From: Lutimaribacter degradans
GTDB lineage: Bacteria; Pseudomonadota; Alphaproteobacteria; Rhodobacterales; Rhodobacteraceae
Assembly: GCF_023703375.1 (NCBI RefSeq)
Contig: NZ_JAMQGO010000006.1
Span: 62,001 to 126,000 of the forward strand
Length of the DNA: 64,000 nucleotides
Reading direction: 5' to 3'
Both the position numbers and the translations under genes were made by a program. Positions 33,742 through 41,360 of this stretch are shown here, piece by piece. Position 1 is the first letter of the stretch. Each line of letters begins with the position of its first letter. The notes under the pieces were generated by a model that ran no database searches, was not told the origin of the DNA, and saw only the letters and a list, made by a program, of their open reading frames with translations.

Positions 33742-34650
33742 ATGCCCCACGACCACCATCACCACCACGAGCTTGACCTTGCGGGCGACCGCCGCGTTGC
33801 AGGGGCGGTTGCCGTCAACGTTCTGCTAACGGTCGTGCAGATCGTGGCGGGGCTGTTTTCGGGGTCGCTGGCGCTGATCGCGGACGGGGTGCATAACCTG
33901 TCTGACGCGGTGTCGCTGGTCATCGCCTTCGCGGCCCGCCGCATTGCCCGGCGACCCGCGGATTCAGACATGACCTTCGGTTATGGCCGCGCCGAGGTGG
34001 TGGCCGCGTTGGTCAACTATGTCACGCTGATCGTCATCGCGCTTTGGCTGGCGGCCGAAGGGGTAGGGCGGTTCTTCAACCCTGTCACGATCGAAGGCTG
34101 GACCGTGGTGATCGTCGCGGGCGTGGCGCTTTTCGTTGATCTGTTTACTGCCGGGCTTATCATGCGCCTTTCGCGCGACAGCATGAATATTCGCGCGGCT
34201 TTCCTGCATAACGTGGCCGATGCAATGGGCTCGGTCGCGGTGATCGTCGGCGGTGCGCTTATCCTGCTTTTTGGCTGGTGGGTTGTCGACCCGATCATAA
34301 CGCTGATGATCTCGGGCTATATCCTGTGGCATTCTTGGCGTGGGCTTGGTCCAGTGATCCGCGTGCTTATGCTGGCCAGCCCCGACAGCCCTGGCGTAGA
34401 GGAAGTTGCGCGTGCCATGTGCGAAATAGATGGCGTGGCCGATGTGCATGCGCTGCACCTGTGGCGCTTGCAGGAACACCGCGTTGCGTTGCAGGCCCAT
34501 GTGGTGATCGAGGATACAGGCAACCTGGACGCGTTGCGCGCCGAGCTGAAGGCAGTGCTGGCGCAGCGGTTCGGCATCACCCATGCCGCCCTGGAGCTGG
34601 AAACCGCCGCTGCCGTCTGCCATGACACGGACCTGATCGGGCAGGGCTAG
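33742..34650 (+). CDS. Cation diffusion facilitator (zinc-type) transporter
   Basis: 302-residue CDF metal exporter. A His-rich N-terminus (MPHDHHHHHE) precedes six predicted membrane helices. The transport-site motif in helix 2 is ADGVHNLSDAV, the matching one in helix 5 is HNVADAMGSV, and a cytoplasmic regulatory domain occupies the last 90 residues. The His/Asp arrangement fits zinc (ZitB/CzcD type), by proton antiport. A strong AGGAGG ribosome site precedes ATG 33742. The His tract may capture metal. Confidence 0.93.
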   Translation: MPHDHHHHHELDLAGDRRVAGAVAVNVLLTVVQIVAGLFSGSLALIADGVHNLSDAVSLVIAFAARRIARRPADSDMTFGYGRAEVVAALVNYVTLIVIALWLAAEGVGRFFNPVTIEGWTVVIVAGVALFVDLFTAGLIMRLSRDSMNIRAAFLHNVADAMGSVAVIVGGALILLFGWWVVDPIITLMISGYILWHSWRGLGPVIRVLMLASPDSPGVEEVARAMCEIDGVADVHALHLWRLQEHRVALQAHVVIEDTGNLDALRAELKAVLAQRFGITHAALELETAAAVCHDTDLIGQG

Positions 34651-34706
34651 GGGTTGCACTCGGGCGCGTTTTGCAGCCTTTTGGCGCCAAACAGACGGAG
34701 ACACCG

Positions 34707-35603
34707 ATGGCAGATGAACCCCAACAGATCGACGACGCCACGCTGACGCGCGCATTCGTCGACGTCCTGACCGTCGAACGGATCGAGGAGAATTTCTATC
34801 GCGGGATCGCCACACCGCAAGGGCGCGGGCGTAGCTTTGGCGGCCAGGTGATCGCCCAGGCCCTCAGCGCGGCCACGATGACTGTGCCCGAGGGGCGGCC
34901 CGCCCATTCCCTGCACGGGTATTTCATGCGTCCGGGCGACGCCACTAAGCCGGTGCTCTACCAGGTTGATCGTGACAGGGATGGCGGCAGTTTCACCACC
35001 CGTCGGGTCGTTGCGATCCAGCATGGGGCGCCGATCCTGAACCTGGCGGCGTCTTTCCACGTGCAGGAAGAGGGGCTTTTTCACCAGGACGACATGCCCG
35101 ACGTGACCGCGCCCGAGGATCTGCCGACCGAACACGCCCTGGCCGAGACCATGCGCGATGAACTGCCAGAGATGTTCCTGAAATGGTTGGCCACGCCACG
35201 GCCGGTCGAAATGCGCGCCGAGTTTCCACGCCCACCGTTCGACCGCACCCCGCGTCCCGCGCTGCAACATATGTGGTTCCGCACCAAGGGGTCTTTGGGT
35301 GATGACCCGAAGGTGCATCGCGCGGCCTTGGCCTTCATCTCGGATTTCGGCCTGCTTGGCACCTCGATGATGCCGCATGGCAAGGCCTTTGCAGATGCCG
35401 ACATGCAGTTTGCCAGCCTCGATCACGCGCTTTGGATTCATGATGATTTCCGCGTCGATGACTGGTTGTTATACGTGATGGACAGCCCGTGGGCCGGTGG
35501 TGCGCGGGGGTTCAACCGTGGCCGCATCTTTACCCGTGACGGGCGCCTGGTGGCGAATGTCGCGCAAGAAGGGCTGGTGCGCAACATCAAGCCCAGAACG
35601 TAA
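34707..35603 (+). CDS. tesB: Acyl-CoA thioesterase II
   Basis: 298-residue double hot-dog thioesterase that hydrolyses medium- and long-chain acyl-CoAs. The N-terminal module has GQVIAQALSAA and HSLHGYFMRPGD; the C-terminal one has the catalytic Asp segment SDFGLLGTSM and SLDHALWIHDDFRVDDWLLY, then RGFNRGRIFTRDG, all typical of TesB. GACGGAG precedes ATG 34707. It follows the CDF gene by 56 bases on the same strand and may share its transcript, without an obvious functional link. Confidence 0.94.
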   Translation: MADEPQQIDDATLTRAFVDVLTVERIEENFYRGIATPQGRGRSFGGQVIAQALSAATMTVPEGRPAHSLHGYFMRPGDATKPVLYQVDRDRDGGSFTTRRVVAIQHGAPILNLAASFHVQEEGLFHQDDMPDVTAPEDLPTEHALAETMRDELPEMFLKWLATPRPVEMRAEFPRPPFDRTPRPALQHMWFRTKGSLGDDPKVHRAALAFISDFGLLGTSMMPHGKAFADADMQFASLDHALWIHDDFRVDDWLLYVMDSPWAGGARGFNRGRIFTRDGRLVANVAQEGLVRNIKPRT

Positions 35604-35690
35604 GCGCGCTTTCATGCGATAGCCGGGCTGCCACCGTGGCTGGGCTTGCAATGGCCTGTGCCCGGTTCGGTGCGCAACGCGGGCGCGCTG

Positions 35691-35918
35691 TCAGGAAGAG
35701 CGCGTCAAAACCGCGACCAGCCGCCGCGCGATCGGGGCAACCACCAGAACCGTTGGAAAAGCCACGGCCCAGCTTGTCAGCCAGGACGACAACCAGGTTG
35801 CCGCGAATCCGGGTGGAAAGCCAACCGCGAGAAAGGTGGAAAGGCCGGAAATCAGGCCGGACATCATGCCCGACAGCAGAAACCCGAAAAGGATTTGTGC
35901 GTAGCGTTGTGGAATCAT
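35691..35918 (-). CDS. DUF2798 membrane protein
   Basis: 75-residue protein with two hydrophobic helices (about 8-32 and 42-66), matching the DUF2798 family of small inner-membrane proteins. MIPQRYAQILFGFLLSGMMS is a typical family start. Function unknown. A 31-base near-palindrome lies 26 bases upstream of the start, so the gene is probably controlled by a dimeric repressor or activator encoded elsewhere. Confidence 0.82.
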   Translation of the reverse strand: MIPQRYAQILFGFLLSGMMSGLISGLSTFLAVGFPPGFAATWLSSWLTSWAVAFPTVLVVAPIARRLVAVLTRSS

Positions 35919-35943
35919 GGCGCTCTCCGGTGAATCTTGGCGA

Positions 35944-35974
35944 TGACATTACATATTCTGAATGTAGAATGTCA
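35944..35974. promoter_or_regulatory. Operator-like palindrome upstream of the DUF2798 gene
   Basis: A 31-base near-palindrome centred on T35959: left arm TGACATTACATATTC, right arm GAATGTAGAATGTCA, 12 of 15 positions symmetric. It is AT-rich in a GC-rich genome and overlaps the expected promoter. No regulator gene is next to it. Confidence 0.55.
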
Positions 35975-36027
35975 TAGTGCCAATGCAACGCACATCGCCT
36001 GTGCGCCAGTGTCCGGGGTTGAGGGCA

Positions 36028-36624
36028 TCACACTTCGGGCAGGTCGTCGGAAGGGACCATTCCAAAGAACTCCCCCCCCGACCAAAGCCCGAACCAGCCG
36101 TCGTGATGCGTGCCGATCTCGACCAGCCGATAGAAACTTTTCCGGTCGATCAACGCCTCGAGCCCCGCGCGGATCATGATGTAAGGCGACGGTTCGCCTG
36201 TTTTTTCATCGCGCTCCATGCGAATTGGGTGCTGGGGGCCTGCGATGGCCTGATCGCCAACATTGGTATGAAAGGTCAGGGTCTGATCGCGCCCGGTGCC
36301 TTCCTTCTCGAAATCAATTGCAACGAAAGGCGCGTCGTCGACGGTGATGCCAACCTTTTCTACGGGCGTGACAAGAAAATACTTGTCGCCATCTTTGCGA
36401 AGAATGGTGGAAAACAACCGCACAAGGCCCGGACGTGTGATAGGGGTGCCTTGGTAAAACCACGTTCCATCGCGGGCGATGCGCATATCCAGATCACCGC
36501 TAAAGGGCGGGTTCCACTTGTGCACGGGCGGCAGGCCCTTGCCCTTTTGGGCGGCCTTGACCGATTCCATGACGCTGTCAGCCGAGGGTTTCACGATGTT
36601 TTGTCCGCTCATTACTTTTGCCAT
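36028..36624 (-). CDS. DUF1285 domain-containing protein
   Basis: 198-residue cytoplasmic protein of the DUF1285 family. The conserved core includes WNPPFSGDLDMRIARDGTWFYQGTPI, RLFSTILRKDGDKYFLVTPVEKVGI and APFVAIDF, forming the predicted beta-rich fold. Function unknown. ATG 36624 (MAKVMSG) and ATG 36612 (MSGQNIV) are both possible; I use the longer. The open frame continues far upstream only as antisense of moxR. It is divergent from the MoxR operon with 58 bases between starts, a pairing often kept in related genomes. Confidence 0.85.
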   Translation of the reverse strand: MAKVMSGQNIVKPSADSVMESVKAAQKGKGLPPVHKWNPPFSGDLDMRIARDGTWFYQGTPITRPGLVRLFSTILRKDGDKYFLVTPVEKVGITVDDAPFVAIDFEKEGTGRDQTLTFHTNVGDQAIAGPQHPIRMERDEKTGEPSPYIMIRAGLEALIDRKSFYRLVEIGTHHDGWFGLWSGGEFFGMVPSDDLPEV

Positions 36625-36682
36625 TTCTTTCGTGCGCGATACACTCTTACGAAACACATAGGTCCATGACAGGAGTATTGCC

Positions 36683-37690
36683 ATGTCCGATGACACCGAT
36701 CTGGTGGCCGGGATCGAGGCGCTGGAAGAAAAACTGGCAAGTGCGCGCGCATCGATCACGCGGCGATTCATCGGGCAGGAAAGGGTGGTCGACCTGACGT
36801 TGACGGCGCTTTTGTGTGGCGGGCACGGGCTGCTTATCGGCCTGCCGGGGCTGGGCAAGACGCGGCTGGTGGAAACTCTGGGCACGGTGATGGGGCTCGA
36901 TGGTAACCGCATCCAGTTTACCCCCGACCTGATGCCGTCAGACATCCTGGGGTCCGAAGTGCTGGAGACCAGCGATGACGGCAAGCGGCATTTCCGGTTC
37001 GTACCCGGGCCGATCTTCTGCCAGCTTCTTATGGCCGATGAAATCAACCGTGCCAGCCCGCGCACGCAGTCGGCGCTTTTGCAGGCGATGCAGGAACGCC
37101 GCGTGACCGTGGCGGGCGATGATCGTGCGCTTGGCGTGCCCTTCCACGTGCTGGCCACGCAAAACCCGATCGAGCAAGAAGGCACCTATCCGTTGCCCGA
37201 AGCTCAGCTTGACCGTTTCCTGGTACAAATCGACGTGCATTATCCTGATCGACAGACCGAGCGCGACATTCTGCTTGCCACCACCGGTGTGGCCGAGGAC
37301 GAGGCGCACGAGGTTTTCACCGCCGCCCAGCTGATCGAGGCACAGACGCTGCTGCGCCGCATGCCCGTGGGCGACAGCGTGGTGGAGGCCATCCTTGACC
37401 TTGTGCGCGCCTTCCGACCCGGTGATGACAGCGCGTCAGACCGGGTGCGTCAAACCGTGGCCTGGGGGCCTGGCCCACGTGCCGCGCAGGCGCTGATGCT
37501 GACGGTGCGGGCGCGCGCCCTTTTGCAGGGTAGGCTGGCACCCTCGATCGAGGATGTCGTCGACATGGCGCACCCGGTGTTGATACATCGCATGGCGTTG
37601 AATTTCGCCGCTCGGGCACGGGGCGATGACCTGCCGGGCTTGATCGACGAAACTGTTGCACAGGTGACCCGGAGCGAGGCCGCGGCGTGA
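36683..37690 (+). CDS. MoxR-family AAA+ ATPase
   Basis: 335-residue AAA+ ATPase thought to act as a chaperone for assembly or activation of protein complexes. Walker A is GLPGLGKT (about 54-61), Walker B LLMADEINRASPRTQSALL, sensor 1 LATQNPIEQEGTYPLPEAQ, and a lid domain follows. It heads an operon whose next gene starts within its stop codon (GTGA). MoxR, DUF58 and VWA/BatA-like proteins recur together. AGGAG lies 10 bases before ATG 36683. Confidence 0.94.
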   Translation: MSDDTDLVAGIEALEEKLASARASITRRFIGQERVVDLTLTALLCGGHGLLIGLPGLGKTRLVETLGTVMGLDGNRIQFTPDLMPSDILGSEVLETSDDGKRHFRFVPGPIFCQLLMADEINRASPRTQSALLQAMQERRVTVAGDDRALGVPFHVLATQNPIEQEGTYPLPEAQLDRFLVQIDVHYPDRQTERDILLATTGVAEDEAHEVFTAAQLIEAQTLLRRMPVGDSVVEAILDLVRAFRPGDDSASDRVRQTVAWGPGPRAAQALMLTVRARALLQGRLAPSIEDVVDMAHPVLIHRMALNFAARARGDDLPGLIDETVAQVTRSEAAA

Positions 37691-38565
37691 CAACACCCAT
37701 CGCCCTTCGCGCCCGCGCCGAGGCCGAGGCCGCCCGGCTGCCCCCGCTGCTGGCCCGGGCCGAGCAGTTGGCTGGTACCGTCTTGTTGGGCGAACATGGC
37801 CGCCGCCGTTCGGGGATGGGCGATGACTTCTGGCAATACCGCCCCGTTCAGCCGGGTGATCCGGCCCACATGATCGACTGGCGCCGCTCGGGCCGGGGCG
37901 ACCAGCAATTCGTGCGCGAACGCGAATGGCAAATAGCGCAATCGGTCATGCTTTGGGTCGACAGGTCGGCTTCGATGCGGTTCTCGTCTGAGAAGGAATT
38001 GCCGGAAAAGGGTGATCGCGCACGGCTGCTGGCGCTGGCGCTTTCGGTCATGCTGATCCGTGGGGGTGAGCGTGTTGGCCTGACCGGCGCCAGCCTGCCG
38101 CCCCGCCGCGGTAATGCGCAGTTGGAGCGGCTGGCCACAATCTTTCTGGATGAGGATGTCAGCGATTACGGCACGCCCGAGGCGCGCGGCATGATTCCCC
38201 ATGCGCGGGCCGTTTTCATCTCGGATTTCATGGGCGATATCACACCCGTGCGCGCGGCGCTGACCAAGGCGGCCGACCGGGGCGTGCGCGGCCTGTTGGT
38301 CCAGGTTCTTGACCCCAGCGAAGAGGCGTTTCCCTTCCACGGCCGCACCGTTTTCGAAAGCATGGGCGGCACTATCAGCCATGAAACATTGAAGGCGGGC
38401 GATCTGCGTGACCGCTATCTGCAACGCCTGTCTGAGCGCAAGGATGAGCTCGCGCAGCTTTGCCGACTGACCGGCTGGCAATTTAACTGCCATCACACCG
38501 ATAACAGCGCGCAAACAGCGCTGCTGTGGGCATGGCGGGCGATGGATCAGGGGGCGTTGCGATGA
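37687..38565 (+). CDS. DUF58 domain-containing protein
   Basis: 292-residue VWA-related DUF58 protein, second gene of the MoxR operon. The signature GRRRSGMGDDFWQYRPVQPGDPAHMIDWRRS is at about 38-68, followed by a VWA-like segment beginning LWVDRSASMRFSS, where D-x-S-x-S is the usual metal site. It starts at GTG 37687, overlapping the moxR stop, so it is translationally coupled. It probably works with the MoxR ATPase on periplasmic or membrane complexes; the client is unknown. Confidence 0.92.
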   Translation: MTTPIALRARAEAEAARLPPLLARAEQLAGTVLLGEHGRRRSGMGDDFWQYRPVQPGDPAHMIDWRRSGRGDQQFVREREWQIAQSVMLWVDRSASMRFSSEKELPEKGDRARLLALALSVMLIRGGERVGLTGASLPPRRGNAQLERLATIFLDEDVSDYGTPEARGMIPHARAVFISDFMGDITPVRAALTKAADRGVRGLLVQVLDPSEEAFPFHGRTVFESMGGTISHETLKAGDLRDRYLQRLSERKDELAQLCRLTGWQFNCHHTDNSAQTALLWAWRAMDQGALR

Positions 38566-41360
38566 CCCTCGGCCCCATCGGTTTCGCGGCCCCGTGGCTG
38601 CTGGTGGCGCTGGTTGCGCTGCCCATCCTGTGGCTGATCCTTCGGGCGATACCGCCCGCGCCGATCAAACGGCGGTTTCCGGGCGTGGCGCTGCTTTTGG
38701 GCCTGACAGATGACGACACGGTCACCGATCGCACGCCGTGGTGGCTGTTGCTTTTGCGGATGCTGGCCGTGGCTGCGGTGATCGTCGGGCTGGCTGGCCC
38801 CATCCTGAACCCCGAGCCTGACGACGAATCCGCGGGCAACGGCCCGGTTCTGTTCATTCTGGATGGCGGTTGGACCGGGGCACAGGACTGGACCGCGCGC
38901 GCCGACATGCTCGACCGCCTGCTGGCCGAGGCCGGTCGCGCGGGCCGCACCGTGGCCGTGCTGCGACTGACCACGCCCGAGACGCCGCTGTTTCAGGCAC
39001 CGGCCCAATGGCAAGCGCGCATCGCCGGCCTGACCCCGCAACCGTGGGAGCCATCAGAGGCGATGATGGAGCAGGCCGCAGATGGCCTCGGTGACGATGC
39101 GTTCGATACTGTCTGGTTGTCGGATGGTGTGGCGCGGCCGGGGCGCGACGCGTTGTTGACCGCGCTGGAAAGGCGCGGAGCCGTTCGCGTGATCGAGGGT
39201 GGGCGCGGCCCGTTTGCCCTTTTGCCCGCCACGTTCGAGGGCGGGATCGTGACACTGACGGCGCGCCGCCTTGTCACCGAAGGCCCGCGCGACATCACCG
39301 TAGCGGCGCATGGCCTCGATCCGGCGGGCGTGGCGCGTGTTCTTGCCCGCCTCGACCTGAGCTTTGCCCCCGGCGAGGCCGAGGCCAGCGGCGAGCTTTC
39401 GCTGCCCGCCGAACTGCGTGGCCGCATCACGCGCTTTGAAATCGAAGGTTTGCGCAGCGCGGGTGCCGTGGCGCTTTCCGATGACAGCCTGCGCCGGCGC
39501 GAAGTTGCCCTGATCGCGGGCCGCGACGACCGAGAGGGGCTGGAGTTGCTTGAACCGTTGCATTACCTGCGACAGGCTTTGGAGCCCTCGGCCGACTTGC
39601 TGGATGGCGCTTTGACCGATGTTCTGCCGGCCAATCCCGACGTGGTGGTGCTGGCGGACGTGGCCACCCTGTCGGGGGCCGAACAGGCTGACCTTTTGGA
39701 TTGGGTCGATGACGGGGGGCTGCTGTTGCGCTTTGCCGGGCCGCGCCTTGCCGCCAGCGATGTCAGTCGCAGCGAAGAGGCGCCGCTGATGCCCGTGCGC
39801 CTGCGTGCAGGTGGCCGCACCGTCGGCGGCGCGATGAGCTGGGGCGAGCCGAAATCGCTTGCGCCGTTTCCCGAAGACAGCCCGTTCTACGGTCTCGATA
39901 TTCCGGGCGACGTGCGGGTAAGTGCGCAGGTCATGGCGCAGCCCGACCCGACACTGGCCGACAGGGTTATCGCACAGCTTTCGGATGGCACGCCGCTGGT
40001 CACGCGCAAGCGGATCGGCCAGGGGCAGGTGGTCCTGGTCCATGTCACGGCCAATGCCGAATGGTCTACGCTTCCGCTGTCGGGCCTTTTCGTGGACATG
40101 CTGGAACGGCTGGCGGTTTCATCGGTCACGGCGCAGCCCGAACCGGAGGAATTGGAAGGCAGCAGTTGGCAACCGCGCGCGGTGCTTGATGGGTTCGGGC
40201 GTCTGGACGAGGCGCAGACTTTACCCGGCGTCGACGGGGCTGACCTGGTGACGGCACCGCTGGGCCCCGAATTGCGCCCCGGCGTCTACGAGGGCGATGA
40301 TCGCCGGATCGCACGCAACGCCATGACCTCCGACCGCGTGCTTGCGCCCGCGAATTGGCCGGCCCGTATCCCCGTGGAGGGCATGAACCGCCCGCCCGAA
40401 CAACCTCTTGGCGGCTGGTTGCTGGCGTTGGCACTACTGCTGCTGGCGGGCGACGTGATCGCCACGCTGGCCCTTTCGGGCCGGTTGCGCGGTGATGGCA
40501 TGGCCAACAAGGGCACAAGCTCGGCCGTCGCACTGCTGCTGGGGGTGCTGCTGACCCTTCCGGGCCAGGCGCGTGCGCAGGATCAGGAGGCTGGCCAGTC
40601 CGATGACGCCTATGCCATTTCGGCCACCTCCGAGGTGGTGCTGGCGCATGTGCTGACCGGCAACCGACAACTGGATGACATGGCCGAAGCCGGGATGCGC
40701 GGCCTGGCCGACATCTTGTTTTTTCGAACGTCGGTCGAACCCGCCGAGCCGATCGGCGTGAACCTTGAAAACGACGACCTGTCGCTGTTTCCCATGCTCT
40801 ACTGGCCTGTAACGCCCGAGCAACCGACCCCTTCGGCCGACGCCTATGCCAAGCTGAACCGCTACCTGCGTTCGGGCGGTATGATTCTGTTCGACACCCG
40901 CGATGCCGATGTGGCCGGGTTCGGCGCGGCCAGCCCCAATGGTCGAAAACTTCAGGAATTGGCCGGCCCGCTGGATATTCCGCCGTTGGAACAGGTGCCG
41001 GGCGATCACGTGCTGACACGCACCTTTTACCTGTTGCAGGATTTCCCGGGTCGCCACGTCAGCCGCGATGTCTGGGTCGAAGCCGCGCCTGCGGATGCCG
41101 AACAGATCGAGGGGATGCCGTTTCGAAACCTCAATGACGGGGTAACGCCGGTGGTGATCGGCGGCAACGATTGGGCCGCTGCCTGGGCGATGGATGACCG
41201 AGGCAACCCGATCTACCCGGTGGGTCGCGGCTTTAGCGGCGAACGGCAGCGGGAACTGGCCTATCGGTTTGGCGTGAACCTGGTGATGCATGTGCTGACC
41301 GGCAACTACAAATCCGACCAGGTGCATGTGCCTGCGTTGCTTGACAGGTTGGGAAACTGA
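38562..41360 (+). CDS. BatA/VWA-like and DUF4159 fusion membrane protein
   Basis: 932-residue membrane protein, third gene of the MoxR operon, starting at ATG 38562 inside the DUF58 stop. The N-terminal 85 residues hold two helices in BatA style (WLLVALVALPILWLILRAI and WWLLLLRMLAVAAVIVGLAG). A VWA-like region and a long periplasmic part follow, then a helix (about 610-632), an internal signal-peptide-like segment from Met647 (MANKGTSSAVALLLGVLLTL, ending near ARAQD), and the DUF4159 domain (about 682-930). It may span the inner membrane several times. Function unknown; the neighbours suggest assembly or quality control at the envelope. Confidence 0.88.
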   Translation: MTLGPIGFAAPWLLVALVALPILWLILRAIPPAPIKRRFPGVALLLGLTDDDTVTDRTPWWLLLLRMLAVAAVIVGLAGPILNPEPDDESAGNGPVLFILDGGWTGAQDWTARADMLDRLLAEAGRAGRTVAVLRLTTPETPLFQAPAQWQARIAGLTPQPWEPSEAMMEQAADGLGDDAFDTVWLSDGVARPGRDALLTALERRGAVRVIEGGRGPFALLPATFEGGIVTLTARRLVTEGPRDITVAAHGLDPAGVARVLARLDLSFAPGEAEASGELSLPAELRGRITRFEIEGLRSAGAVALSDDSLRRREVALIAGRDDREGLELLEPLHYLRQALEPSADLLDGALTDVLPANPDVVVLADVATLSGAEQADLLDWVDDGGLLLRFAGPRLAASDVSRSEEAPLMPVRLRAGGRTVGGAMSWGEPKSLAPFPEDSPFYGLDIPGDVRVSAQVMAQPDPTLADRVIAQLSDGTPLVTRKRIGQGQVVLVHVTANAEWSTLPLSGLFVDMLERLAVSSVTAQPEPEELEGSSWQPRAVLDGFGRLDEAQTLPGVDGADLVTAPLGPELRPGVYEGDDRRIARNAMTSDRVLAPANWPARIPVEGMNRPPEQPLGGWLLALALLLLAGDVIATLALSGRLRGDGMANKGTSSAVALLLGVLLTLPGQARAQDQEAGQSDDAYAISATSEVVLAHVLTGNRQLDDMAEAGMRGLADILFFRTSVEPAEPIGVNLENDDLSLFPMLYWPVTPEQPTPSADAYAKLNRYLRSGGMILFDTRDADVAGFGAASPNGRKLQELAGPLDIPPLEQVPGDHVLTRTFYLLQDFPGRHVSRDVWVEAAPADAEQIEGMPFRNLNDGVTPVVIGGNDWAAAWAMDDRGNPIYPVGRGFSGERQRELAYRFGVNLVMHVLTGNYKSDQVHVPALLDRLGN

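Noticed and set aside
36628..36654. TTTCGT...ACGAAA inverted repeat between the DUF1285 and moxR starts
   Set aside because: The arms are only six bases with a 15-base spacer; too weak to claim as an operator.
36625..37185. N-terminal extension of the DUF1285 frame
   Set aside because: It lies antisense within moxR, is Ser/Arg-rich and low in complexity; DUF1285 proteins start near 36624.
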